Source of the DNA: Acidobacteriaceae bacterium
Lineage (GTDB): Bacteria > Acidobacteriota > Terriglobia > Bryobacterales > Bryobacteraceae
Length of the DNA: 47,569 bases
Direction: 5' to 3'
NCBI GenBank assembly: GCA_019233755.1
Contig: JAFAMD010000051.1
Coordinates: forward strand, 1-47,569
The stretch's first letter is position 1. Every line of letters starts with the position of its first letter. A model generated the notes under the pieces. The model ran no database searches, was not told the DNA's origin, and worked only from the letters and a program-made list of their open reading frames with translations. Shown here piece by piece: positions 8,313-15,875 of the stretch. A program made the position numbers and the translations under genes.

Positions 8313-9704
8313 ATGACAAGGCCGCTGAAGCGAATGGCGGCTTCGCTATTCGTCGCCTGGGTGATTTTGAACGGAGCAGCGCTCGCCGGCAGCTCGGAGT
8401 TCGCGCTCAATCCGCCTGAGAGCGGCTTTCGAAGCGGCGAGGATACTCCGAATCCAAATCTCAATCCTGCCAAGCCGAAGATTCAAGCAGCGGAGCAAGC
8501 ATGTGCGATTGGCTGGAGGGTGATCGTGCATTCACCGAACGAGCTGACGCAAGCAGTCATCGACCCGGTGAACTGCCCGGGCAAGCCGATTACCCTGCAC
8601 ACCAATATCACACCCGCTGCCGGCCGCAAGATTCAGTACGCGTGGACGGTAAACAGTCAGCCGCAGGGCGGCGACACGCCCGAATTCACGTTCACGCCGA
8701 ACAACACCGGCACATTTAATGTCCAGGTGACGATTTCGGACGTGACGCCTCCGCCTCCGCCCATGCAGCGTCCGAAACACTTCCCCGCACGCTGCTGGAA
8801 CCCGCCACCGCCGCCGCCTCCACCCGCTCCTGTGAGGGCTTCGACGACGATCGCCATCAGCGAAATGGCACCGACGATCACAAGCGTAACGGCTGATCCG
8901 ACTGCGTTGGCTTGCGCTGCCAACACGACAGGCGCACATACGGCCAATCTCACAGTCCAGGCGGCGGGCTCCCCTTGCGGCGGCAACTTGAGCTACAAGT
9001 GGACGGTCAACGAAGGCAGCGTCACCAACGACACGAGTCAGAACGCGACCTTCGATGCCTCGACCGTGAGCTTCGAACCGGGCGCTACCGCTCAAAGCAA
9101 GACGATTACCGCCAGCGTCACCATCACCGATCAGACGGGCAAGACAGCATCGCAGTCTACCTCTCTGGCTGTGACTTGCCAGCCGGTCTGGCAGAGACTC
9201 GATGACGTGATCTTCGCGAAGAACAACGCTCGCGTGAACAACTGCGGGAAACGCATCCTGATCGATGACGCGGCTCCGCGAATAGCGAGCGGCGATTACG
9301 ACATCGTACTCGTCGGCCACCGCGCTGCCGATGAACAGACTAATGCGCCGCCGATGCCTGGCGGCCGGCGGGGGGCTGCGGTTGCGCTCGATGAGCAGCG
9401 TACGCTGAACTGCGCTGCGGTGCTAAGCGGCGGTACTGCCACCTGCGCCAAGGTCGATCCGTCTCGCATCCGGGTGGATTGGGTTGCCACCGACCAGACT
9501 TCGGAATCGAGGCCGGGTATCTGCGGAACAGCGGCGCGTGCTGCGCAGGAGGAGCGTGGAGGTTCCCAGACCAGCGAGGCAGATCGCGACCGCCGCGTGG
9601 AAGTCTACCTGGTCCCGAGGGGCTCGACGGCAATGCCGCCAGCGGTGAAGCAAATCAAACCGCTGCCCGAGGCTCAGGTCAAGGCGCTCGGCTGTCCAAG
9701 ATAG
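8313..9704 (+). CDS. Secreted Ig/PKD-like protein with C-terminal OmpA-like domain
   Basis: A 463-residue exported protein. Residues 1-26 are a Sec signal peptide ending ALAG. Two immunoglobulin/PKD-like segments (about 85-145 with YAWTVNSQPQGGDTPEFTFT, and about 185-290 with LSYKWTVNEG) are separated by a proline-rich linker containing runs of five and eight prolines (about 148-173). The C-terminal 150 residues resemble a degenerate OmpA peptidoglycan-binding domain: DYDIVLVGHRAADE corresponds to the VEGHTD strand, LDEQRTLNCAAVL to the helix, and DRDRRVEVYLVPRG to the closing RRVE motif. Six or more cysteines suggest disulfides. It probably links the outer membrane or a surface structure to the cell wall. 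The exact partner is unknown. Confidence 0.72.
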   Translation: MTRPLKRMAASLFVAWVILNGAALAGSSEFALNPPESGFRSGEDTPNPNLNPAKPKIQAAEQACAIGWRVIVHSPNELTQAVIDPVNCPGKPITLHTNITPAAGRKIQYAWTVNSQPQGGDTPEFTFTPNNTGTFNVQVTISDVTPPPPPMQRPKHFPARCWNPPPPPPPPAPVRASTTIAISEMAPTITSVTADPTALACAANTTGAHTANLTVQAAGSPCGGNLSYKWTVNEGSVTNDTSQNATFDASTVSFEPGATAQSKTITASVTITDQTGKTASQSTSLAVTCQPVWQRLDDVIFAKNNARVNNCGKRILIDDAAPRIASGDYDIVLVGHRAADEQTNAPPMPGGRRGAAVALDEQRTLNCAAVLSGGTATCAKVDPSRIRVDWVATDQTSESRPGICGTAARAAQEERGGSQTSEADRDRRVEVYLVPRGSTAMPPAVKQIKPLPEAQVKALGCPR

Positions 9705-9751
9705 ACCAGCAGTCGGTTAAACGAACACATGATCGTGATGTCAGGTGATGT

Positions 9752-10083
9752 CTGGTCAAACGAATTGCAACCGTGCTTCTCCTTGGCGCTTCTCTCGCTG
9801 CACAAATCAAGAGTCCCGAGCGTAGAGTCCAGGGGAATGTAATCCTCTCTGAACGCGACCCGAAGGTGCGGATCGAGTTACCGAAATCAGTGGAGTACGT
9901 TGGCGCAGCCCGATGGATGCTGTATGGCATCGCGGATTGTGAACTCCATGCGTTCGTTGAGGCAGATGCGGAGAAGAATGTGCAGCGGCTTTATTGGTTC
10001 CAGTCCGAAGGTTACATGTTGATACGTGGGTTCGACCGAAGAATGCAGCGACACAACCGGGTTCGGACCTCGAAATACGTGAG
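9752..10083 (+). pseudogene. Remnant of a conserved secreted-protein gene, truncated by a REP element
   Basis: The frame opens without a normal start: codons from 9752 read LVKRIATVLLLGASLAAQ, a good signal peptide headed by CTG (the first GTG is at 9773). The body (LSERDPKVRIELPKSVEYVG, YGIADCELHAFVEAD, NVQRLYWFQSEGY) resembles a conserved hypothetical family I recall from other genomes but cannot name. After SEGY (about 10017) the expected continuation HVDTWVRPKNAATQPGSDLE appears in another frame, and about 25-30 residues expected between these segments are missing. The reading then runs straight into a REP copy at 10084. The combination of lost start, internal deletion, frameshift and truncated end marks a dead gene. 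Confidence 0.6.
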
Positions 10084-10180
10084 CAGGAGTTCCGCTGGTT
10101 GAGTGCTGGTGGACCAGAGGAAGGGCCGCCTGAAAGGCGGCTGCAGCCAGATTGGCTGCCCCACAAGTCTGGACAGTCAG
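10084..10180 (+). repeat. REP element copy with two hairpins
   Basis: This segment is closely similar to the 3' end of the RAYT gene at about 13069-13160, including the flank TCCGCTGG...GAGTGCTGGTGGAC. It contains a perfect 7-bp stem GCCGCCT-GAA-AGGCGGC (10125-10141) followed at once by GCAGCC-AGATT-GGCTGC (10143-10159), then the shared GCCCCACAAG. Paired hairpins of this kind are the hallmark of REP sequences mobilised by RAYT (TnpA-REP) proteins. Confidence 0.8.
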
Positions 10181-10264
10181 TATAAGCCAGCGGTCTGGGA
10201 CAGTTAGGGCGCCTACGACCGATCCGAGAGGGCAGACTAACCGAAAAGTGCGGTCGCCCGATGT

Positions 10265-10717
10265 TTACTTCGAACGGGGCTTGCCGCTGATCCAATAGCG
10301 CGGACCGGGGCCGAGTCGACCGGCCCGATCACCAGGGTTGGCAAGCTGGCATTCCTGTAGTGACAGGCAGCCGCAACCGATGCATCGCGTGAGGCCCGCG
10401 CGAAGACGTTCGAGCTCGGCGATCCGCTCATCAATACGCCTGGTCCAATTCCGGGACATTTTTGCCCAGTCCGATCGCTCGGGTACACGGTTTTCGGGCA
10501 GCTTCGCGAGCTCCGCACCAACCTCTTCGAGGGTCAGACCCATTCGCTGGGCGAAGACAATGAACGCGATACGCCGGAGAACCGCTCGCGGATAGCGGCG
10601 GTGACCCGAGCCCGCACGTTCGGACTTGATCAGACCACGCTCTTCGTAGAAACGGAGCGCCGATGCGGCAACGCCGCTTCGACGGGAAACCTCCGAGATG
10701 GTGAGCAGGCCGGACAT
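10265..10717 (-). CDS. soxR: SoxR-type redox-sensing MerR regulator
   Basis: A 150-residue MerR-family protein, about the length of E. coli SoxR. The N-terminal winged helix is clear (LTISEVSRRSGVAASALRFYEERGLI, then a wing GSGHRRYPRAVLRRIAFI), followed by a dimerisation helix. The C-terminal cysteines Cys112, Cys115, Cys117 and Cys123 give the CX2CXCX5C pattern that holds the [2Fe-2S] cluster of SoxR. It should sense redox-cycling compounds or nitric oxide and activate a promoter with an over-long spacer. That promoter is found directly next to it (10722-10752) and drives the divergent SDR-queA operon. Outside enterobacteria SoxR often controls transporters, oxidoreductases and modifying enzymes rather than soxS. 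Confidence 0.92.
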   Translation of the reverse strand: MSGLLTISEVSRRSGVAASALRFYEERGLIKSERAGSGHRRYPRAVLRRIAFIVFAQRMGLTLEEVGAELAKLPENRVPERSDWAKMSRNWTRRIDERIAELERLRAGLTRCIGCGCLSLQECQLANPGDRAGRLGPGPRYWISGKPRSK

Positions 10718-10721
10718 GGAC

Positions 10722-10752
10722 TTGACTTCAAGTTCACTTTAACTTGTAGTCT
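10722..10752 (+). promoter_or_regulatory. SoxR box within a 19-bp-spacer promoter
   Basis: A -35 box TTGACT (10722-10727) and a -10 box TAGTCT (10747-10752) are separated by exactly 19 bp, the over-long spacer typical of MerR/SoxR-activated promoters. A 28-bp dyad at 10724-10751, with arms GACTxCAAGTT and AACTTGxAGTC, fills the spacer. Its core CAAGTT...AACTTG matches the known SoxR operator core. The predicted transcript start falls at about 10759, which is the A of the SDR start codon, so the message is probably leaderless. Confidence 0.85.
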
Positions 10753-10758
10753 GAGGAC

Positions 10759-11469
10759 ATGTCAAATGCAAACACTTCCCTTGCGGGCGTTCGAGCCGCG
10801 ATTACCGGCGGCACTTCGGGCCTGGGGTTGGCGCTTGTCCGCGAATTGCTGAGCCGCGGCGCACAGGTCGCGTTCGTCGCGCGGCGGAGGGCCGGCGTGG
10901 AACAGGTAGTGCACGAATTGCCGGACGCACATGGCATTGCCGGCGATGTCTCCAAGAAGGAAGATATTCACCCCATTGCGATGCAGATCGTGGGCGCCCT
11001 GGGAGGGCTTGATGTTCTCATCAACAATGCATCGGATCTGGGACCTGTGCCGTTGGCGCTATTGGCCGACACGGACTGCGAAGACTTCGAGCGCGCACTC
11101 GCGACGAACGTGCTCGGGCCCTTCCGGCTGACGAAGGCACTGCTTGGTTCGCTGGCCGCCTCTGCGCGGGACGGCCGCGGAGCGGTAGTGGTGAATGTAT
11201 CGAGCGATGCCGAGATTAACGCTTACCCGCGCTGGGGCGCTTATGGCGCGAGCAAGGCAGCACTGCATCACTTGAGTCGCATCTGGAACGAAGAATTTAC
11301 AGGTGCCGGCATCCGCGTCCTCTCGATTGATCCAGGCGATATGGACACGCCTTTGCACGCGGCTGCGATGCCCGATGCGGATCGTTCCACTTTGAAGCGC
11401 CCCGAGGCTGCCGCACGCGAGCTCGCCGATGAAGTCGCTGCTGTGCTTTGGCCAGAGTCGATCAGATGA
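10759..11469 (+). CDS. SDR-family oxidoreductase
   Basis: A 236-residue classical short-chain dehydrogenase/reductase. The NAD(P)-binding motif TGGTSGLG is at about residues 16-23, the RR following strand 2 (VARRRAG) suggests NADPH preference, NNAS is at about 89-92, and the catalytic YGASK is at about 160-164 with a serine in VNVSSDAE upstream. The gene is under the SoxR-type promoter and its stop overlaps the next start by 4 bases (ATGA), so it is co-translated with the QueA-like gene. The substrate is unknown. A role in reducing quinone-like or carbonyl redox-cyclers would fit SoxR control, but that is inference. Confidence 0.88.
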   Translation: MSNANTSLAGVRAAITGGTSGLGLALVRELLSRGAQVAFVARRRAGVEQVVHELPDAHGIAGDVSKKEDIHPIAMQIVGALGGLDVLINNASDLGPVPLALLADTDCEDFERALATNVLGPFRLTKALLGSLAASARDGRGAVVVNVSSDAEINAYPRWGAYGASKAALHHLSRIWNEEFTGAGIRVLSIDPGDMDTPLHAAAMPDADRSTLKRPEAAARELADEVAAVLWPESIR

Positions 11470-12572
11470 TAGCCGCCAGTCTTCCCGTCCAGCGCCCGTC
11501 CAACGCGAAGCTATTAGTCGTAGACAGCCGCGGTAAAACAGCAAACCGGGCGCGGTCCGAATTCGTGAGCCTTTTGCGCCCCGGCGATGTGGTGGTTGCG
11601 AACGATGCTGCCACTTTGCCGGCGAGCCTTTCGGGACGGCACGGCCCTAGCGGGCGCCGCATTGAGGTACGGCTTGCGGGCCGTGACTCACTCGATGGGG
11701 TCAGGCAGTTTTCCGCTGTGGCCTTCGGAGAGGGTGACTTCCGCACGCGCACCGAGGATCGGCCGGCGCCACCAACGTTGAATTCCGGCGACCGTTTGGA
11801 GTTAGGTCCGCTGCGAGGGACGATCGCGCGTTTGCTGAATCATCCGCGTTTTGTTTTGCTCCGCTTCGACGGCTCTGCGCAAGAAATCTGGGAAGGCCTG
11901 GCACGGCACGGGCGCCCGATTCAGTACGCACACGTTCCGGTCCCACTTGCGCTTTGGGACACCTGGACGCCAATCGCCGGTCCGCCAGTCGCGTTCGAGG
12001 CGCCGTCGGCCGGTTTCGTGCTCGACTGGAACATGCTCGCAGCGATGAGCGTACGGGGAATCCGTTTCGGTACGATCACGCATGCCGCGGGAATTTCATC
12101 TACTGGCGATTCAGAGCTCGATGCGCTGCTGCCTTTTGATGAGCCGTACCGAATTCCTGTATCCACGGCGCTGATGATACGCCGGGCCCAGGTGCAAGGG
12201 GGGCGTATTATTGCGATCGGTACGACGGTTGTCCGAGCACTGGAGCATGCGGCTGCGATGTTTGACGGCGTCGTGCCAGCGGGCGAGCGGCTGGCGACAC
12301 AGAGAATCGGCGCGTGCAGCCGGATACGGATCGTCGATGCAATTCTCTCGGGCACCCATGAACGGGGTTCCAGTCATTACGAGATGCTGCGCGCGTTTGT
12401 CCCTGATAAGACGCTTGCCCGCATCGACCGGGAACTGAACGCGTATGAATATCGGACGCACGAGTTTGGCGATTCTGTTTTTATCGAGAGGGCCGAGAGC
12501 CAGCGGCGGTCTGCAGGCCAGCAGCGAGAGTTTTTCCTCTCCGGAAATACATTTTCATATGGCGCATTATGA
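11466..12572 (+). CDS. queA: QueA-like S-adenosylmethionine:tRNA ribosyltransferase-isomerase
   Basis: A 368-residue protein of the QueA family, which transfers and isomerises the ribosyl part of AdoMet onto 7-aminomethyl-7-deazaguanine in tRNA to give epoxyqueuosine. Recognisable segments include VVANDAATLPASLSGR (family DVxVxNDTxVxPARL), IQYAHVP (family PPYI), VAFEAPSAGFVLDW (family AAPTAGLHF), the threonine-rich FGTITHAAGI and the end YEYRTHEFGDSVFIERA. Several positions are altered from canonical QueA and no tgt, queC, D, E, F or G gene is nearby, so this may be a paralog with another substrate. The start is the ATG overlapping the SDR stop. About 25 C-terminal residues beyond the usual end run into the RAYT gene and look like insertion-derived extension. 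Confidence 0.82.
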   Translation: MIAASLPVQRPSNAKLLVVDSRGKTANRARSEFVSLLRPGDVVVANDAATLPASLSGRHGPSGRRIEVRLAGRDSLDGVRQFSAVAFGEGDFRTRTEDRPAPPTLNSGDRLELGPLRGTIARLLNHPRFVLLRFDGSAQEIWEGLARHGRPIQYAHVPVPLALWDTWTPIAGPPVAFEAPSAGFVLDWNMLAAMSVRGIRFGTITHAAGISSTGDSELDALLPFDEPYRIPVSTALMIRRAQVQGGRIIAIGTTVVRALEHAAAMFDGVVPAGERLATQRIGACSRIRIVDAILSGTHERGSSHYEMLRAFVPDKTLARIDRELNAYEYRTHEFGDSVFIERAESQRRSAGQQREFFLSGNTFSYGAL

Positions 12573-13161
12573 AAGGCGGTTACCGCATTGGGACCTCATC
12601 GGGTGTCCGATGTTTGTAACGTTTCGTTTGCACGGTAGTCTGCCCAGCAACCGGATTTTTCCGCCAGCGCTGTCCGGTGCAGGGGAGGCGTTCGTCGCAA
12701 TGGACCGAATCCTGGATGCGGCCCGCACGGGACCGCAGTATTTGCGGCAACCGGAAATCGCGGCGGTTGTGGTCAGCGCTCTTCGGGATGGGGAGTGCCG
12801 CTTGCGCAGGTATCAATTGCATTCCTTTGTCGTCATGCCGAATCATGTGCACTTGCTGGTCACTCCCCAGGTATGGTCGACGAAGTGGTTGGGGCCCTTG
12901 AAGGGGTTCACGGCACATCAGGCTAACCGGATTCTGGGGAGGAGCAGCAGAGCCTTCTGGCAGGATGAGAGCTACGACCATCTGGTGCGATCTGATGTTG
13001 AGTTTGAGCGGATTTGCTGCTATATAGAGAACAATCCGGTGGCTGCGGGCTTGGTTAGAGCGAAGGAGGAATTCCGCTGGTCGAGTGCTGGTGGACAATT
13101 AGGACGGCCGCCTGAAAGGCGGCTGCAGCCGGGATTGGCTGCCCCACAAGACACGCAGTAG
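12559..13161 (+). CDS. REP-associated tyrosine transposase (RAYT, Y1/HUH)
   Basis: A 200-residue single-strand transposase of the RAYT/TnpA-REP group. The start MAHYERRLPHWDL is the usual YxRRxLPHW opening. The metal-binding HUH motif is MPNHVHLLV with His96 and His98, and the catalytic tyrosine is Tyr139 in DESYDHLVR, followed by the family ENNPVAAGLV and EFRWSSA. The ATG at 12559 lies 14 bases inside the QueA-like gene. Its own 3' end encodes the REP hairpins, so coding sequence and REP overlap. RAYTs are usually single-copy domesticated transposases that spread or process REP sequences; a second REP copy lies at 10084-10180. Confidence 0.93.
   Translation: MAHYERRLPHWDLIGCPMFVTFRLHGSLPSNRIFPPALSGAGEAFVAMDRILDAARTGPQYLRQPEIAAVVVSALRDGECRLRRYQLHSFVVMPNHVHLLVTPQVWSTKWLGPLKGFTAHQANRILGRSSRAFWQDESYDHLVRSDVEFERICCYIENNPVAAGLVRAKEEFRWSSAGGQLGRPPERRLQPGLAAPQDTQ
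13105..13146 (+). repeat. REP hairpin pair inside the RAYT 3' end
   Basis: Two adjacent stem-loops: GCCGCCT-GAA-AGGCGGC at 13107-13123, identical to the one at 10125-10141, and GCAGCC-GGGATT-GGCTGC at 13125-13142. They overlap the last codons of the RAYT gene. The flanks also match the upstream copy. Confidence 0.85.
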
Positions 13162-13260
13162 TCAGGACAAGCTGGCAGTCAGTTTTCTTTTTTCCAACCT
13201 CCTTCCTGCCGTGAGATCCAACCTCCGACTCTGGATCTCATGGCGCTAAGGCGGCTGCAC

Positions 13261-13338
13261 GCTTTGCGCCAATAGCGTAAAGCAGTGATTCTTTTCTGAT
13301 TTGAGTGGTTTGAGAGCTGGCGCCCGGCTATTGGCGCA
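13261..13338. repeat. 12-bp inverted repeat with a nested hairpin
   Basis: TGCGCCAATAGC at 13265-13276 is perfectly repeated in inverse as GCTATTGGCGCA at 13327-13338. The first arm lies inside a local hairpin, GCTTTGCGC-CAATA-GCGTAAAGC (13261-13283, nine pairs with one wobble). It sits between the converging RAYT and SH3-lipoprotein genes. It may serve as a two-way terminator or be the trace of a small non-coding mobile element. Confidence 0.5.
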
Positions 13339-13395
13339 TCGGTTCTGCGTGAACAGGCGCAATCGGCGCTGGGTGAAGCAGCGCAGACAGACCAG

Positions 13396-14652
13396 CTACG
13401 ATCCGCCGGCCAGTTTGCGTTTCAGCGCGGCCCATTGGCGAGCGATCCAGCCGGTGTGCGGCAACTTTGACGCCAGTTGTTGGACGTCAATCCCGTTCGT
13501 TTTATTTTCTGTTTTGGGCTGGGGATTGTAGGCTTCCGTTCCCGTCAGGTGCACGCGCGTTCCATCGAAGAGGTAGCTGCGGCGTCTCATTTTGCCGTCG
13601 TCATCGCGCGTGATGAGCTGGAACGCCGGCCCGTCAACGTGAACGGGGAAATAGCCCTCCACATCGCGCTGGCGGTAAGAAGTCTCATAGCGGTGGCGGC
13701 GGCGGTTCCAGAGAAACACGCGCCAGGAATTGAAATCGTATGGCTCAGTGGTGGACATGGTGGTCCAGAGCCAGTTATGCTTGACTCCTTTTTCCTCGTC
13801 CTGGACGGCGCCTAAATCGAAGTATGACGTGATCCGTTTTCCTTCGGCATACTGCGCGACTTCATCGGGGATGCCCATCATGAGGTTTCGGGCCAGCACC
13901 CATCCCACCTGATTGTTCTTCGTCCGGATGAGCGCCCAGACCTCCATCACGACGGGCTTCTTTGCGTCGTCCGCCTTTTGAGCGCCAGCTGGAGTTTCGG
14001 CTGTGCTGCGGGCTGCCGGATCGACGTAGCCATACGAAAGCGCCTGCCAATTGTCGGGCAGCTTCGGGGCGGGAGGCTTGGGCGGAAGATGGGAGCTGAT
14101 CTTTGCCTGCCGCTCGTGCTTTGGCTTACGGACGGGCGCCTGGGGTTTCTCAAAAAGAAACGAAGGCGGCTTGGCCGGGCCGGTTGTTTTGGCTGCGTCC
14201 CGATATGCCAGGACAGCAGCGGATCCGCCCTCCGGAATCTGCGCGAACGCCGGCGACTGGCGGCTCGGCTCGATATGGATGTTCAGCGCTTCATAGGGAG
14301 TTGCGAAGCCCTGCGGCGGCAGCGCGAGCGCCTGCTGCCTTTCGCGCTGAATCTGCTGCATCTCGTCGGTACTGAGCAGATCAATGGAATCGACCCAGCC
14401 TTGGACGCCCTTGTCGGTACGAACCTTAACAAAACGACGGCGTATGTCGACGATACCGACGCTGTCACCGTGCTTTAACACGGCAACGGTGCTGTTCTTC
14501 TGGGCGAGCTGGCCGCGCAGGTTTAACGTCGCGGGCGCGACGTAGGCCTTCCCTAATATGTCGGCTGGTTCGCGACTGCAACCGGTCAGCACCAGCAGCG
14601 GCGATAGAACAAGCGAGGCTAGAGCTGCCAGCCGCAGCAGAAACCGGTACAT
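13396..14652 (-). CDS. SH3-domain lipoprotein
   Basis: A 418-residue exported lipoprotein. The signal peptide ends in the lipobox LLVLTGC, so Cys25 should be lipidated. Residues about 35-95 are a bacterial SH3 domain (VAPATLNLRGQ, VLKHGDSVGIVDIRRRFVKVRT, QGWVDSIDL). A second SH3-like unit begins near 115 (ALNIHIEPSRQSPAFAQIPEG). It is broken by a proline/lysine-rich insert (about 155-205) and closes near 240-260 (VGWVLARNLMMGIPDEV). The C-terminal half (YFDLGAVQDEEKGVKHNWLWTTM...) is a conserved but unnamed domain. It probably binds cell-wall or outer-membrane partners. Confidence 0.82.
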   Translation of the reverse strand: MYRFLLRLAALASLVLSPLLVLTGCSREPADILGKAYVAPATLNLRGQLAQKNSTVAVLKHGDSVGIVDIRRRFVKVRTDKGVQGWVDSIDLLSTDEMQQIQRERQQALALPPQGFATPYEALNIHIEPSRQSPAFAQIPEGGSAAVLAYRDAAKTTGPAKPPSFLFEKPQAPVRKPKHERQAKISSHLPPKPPAPKLPDNWQALSYGYVDPAARSTAETPAGAQKADDAKKPVVMEVWALIRTKNNQVGWVLARNLMMGIPDEVAQYAEGKRITSYFDLGAVQDEEKGVKHNWLWTTMSTTEPYDFNSWRVFLWNRRRHRYETSYRQRDVEGYFPVHVDGPAFQLITRDDDGKMRRRSYLFDGTRVHLTGTEAYNPQPKTENKTNGIDVQQLASKLPHTGWIARQWAALKRKLAGGS

Positions 14653-14700
14653 TGCAAGAGTGGTTCAGAGAGTAGTCTAGCAGCAGGTGAGAGGCGAGTG

Positions 14701-15105
14701 TTAAGGCAGCAGACGCGAGATTTCTTTGAGAATGCAGCGATCCATCACCACGGGAATGCCGCCAGCTTCGGCCTGCCGCTTCGCTTGTTCGTTGATCACG
14801 CCTTCCTGCATCCAGATGCACCGAGTTCCCTTCTCCAGGGCCTGTTCAACGACTTCGGGCACTCTCGCGGGACGGCGGAAGATGTCCACGATGTCAACCT
14901 GTTCCGGAATGTCCCGAACAGAAGGGTAGGCGCGCTCGCCCAGGACTTCCGTCTCGTTCGGATTCACCGGAATCACGCGGTACCCCATGCGCTGCAGGAA
15001 GCGCGAGACTCCGAGGCTGGCGCGCCCGGGCGTGTTTGAAGCACCGACGATCGCGATCGTCTTAGCGGTTTGCAGCAGTTCGGTAAGGGCTTTGTCGTCC
15101 ATCAT
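14701..15105 (-). CDS. CoA-binding domain protein (YccU-like)
   Basis: A 134-residue single-domain Rossmann protein of the CoA_binding_2 family. Typical segments are TIAIVGASNTPGRASLGVSRFLQRMGYRVIPVNP, the EVLGERAYPSVRDIPEQVDIVDIFR strand and IWMQEGVINEQA. It resembles the CoA-binding part of succinyl-CoA synthetases without the catalytic domain. The start codon overlaps the rluB stop by 4 bases (ATGA), so it is coupled to rluB. The physiological ligand and role are not established. Confidence 0.9.
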   Translation of the reverse strand: MMDDKALTELLQTAKTIAIVGASNTPGRASLGVSRFLQRMGYRVIPVNPNETEVLGERAYPSVRDIPEQVDIVDIFRRPARVPEVVEQALEKGTRCIWMQEGVINEQAKRQAEAGGIPVVMDRCILKEISRLLP

Positions 15106-15875
15106 GCTTTGCTGCCCGCAGTCATGTTTTGTTGCCCGCGGGCGTCGGCCTCCTCCATTTTCATCAGCTTGCGAAAACGCGCGACTTCCGTGTTGGTCAG
15201 GGTGCGGTAGGCGCCCGGCTTCAGATCACCTAATTCGAGGAACCCGATCTTCACGCGCTTGAGCTTTTCCACCAGCCGGCCGAAGTGCTTGAACATGATG
15301 CGGATCTGGTTCTGGCGTCCTTCCACCAGGCGAACCTCGTACCATGGATTCTCGCCTTTCCGGATCAGTTTCAAACCGGCGGGGGCGGTGCGGCGGCCGT
15401 GCATGGGAATACCGCGGCGGAACTGCTCTTCCTGATCGAGCGTGAGCGGCCCGTTCACCTTGGCGAGATACGTCTTGGTGACGTGGCTGGCCGGCGACAT
15501 GAGCCGGTTCGCAAAGTCTCCGTCATTGGTAAGCAGCAAGAGCCCTTCGCTTGCGTAATCGAGGCGCCCAACGGGATAAATACGCTCATGCAAGCCCTTG
15601 AAGAACGACATCACAGTTTCCCTGCCTTCGGGGTCGCGGACAGTAGTAACGACATTTTTCGGCTTATTCAGCGCGACGTACAGGTGATGTTTCGGCGCCG
15701 TGAGCACACGACCATCCACTTTGACCTTGTCTATCGCGACGTCGGCCTTCGAGCCGAGTTCGGTGATGGTTTTGCCGTTCACCGAGACGCGGCCAGCCAG
15801 GATTAACTCTTCGGCTTTGCGCCGGCTTGCGACGCCGGCGTTCGCGAGGATTTTTTGCAGTCGTTCTTCAGGCAT
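15102..15875 (-). CDS. rluB: 23S rRNA pseudouridine synthase, RluB/RsuA family
   Basis: A 257-residue pseudouridine synthase. An S4 RNA-binding domain (ERLQKILANAGVASRRKAEELI) is followed by the catalytic domain with the GRLDYASEGLLLLTNDGD motif holding the catalytic Asp, and the closing EGRQNQIRIMF. RluB relatives modify U2605 of 23S rRNA. The frame is open to 16001, but the extra N-terminal residues are basic, lie over the 3' end of scpB and are not family-like, so MPEERLQKIL at 15875 is chosen. It overlaps scpB by 8 bases. ScpA-ScpB-RluB is a widespread gene order. Confidence 0.94.
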   Translation of the reverse strand: MPEERLQKILANAGVASRRKAEELILAGRVSVNGKTITELGSKADVAIDKVKVDGRVLTAPKHHLYVALNKPKNVVTTVRDPEGRETVMSFFKGLHERIYPVGRLDYASEGLLLLTNDGDFANRLMSPASHVTKTYLAKVNGPLTLDQEEQFRRGIPMHGRRTAPAGLKLIRKGENPWYEVRLVEGRQNQIRIMFKHFGRLVEKLKRVKIGFLELGDLKPGAYRTLTNTEVARFRKLMKMEEADARGQQNMTAGSKA

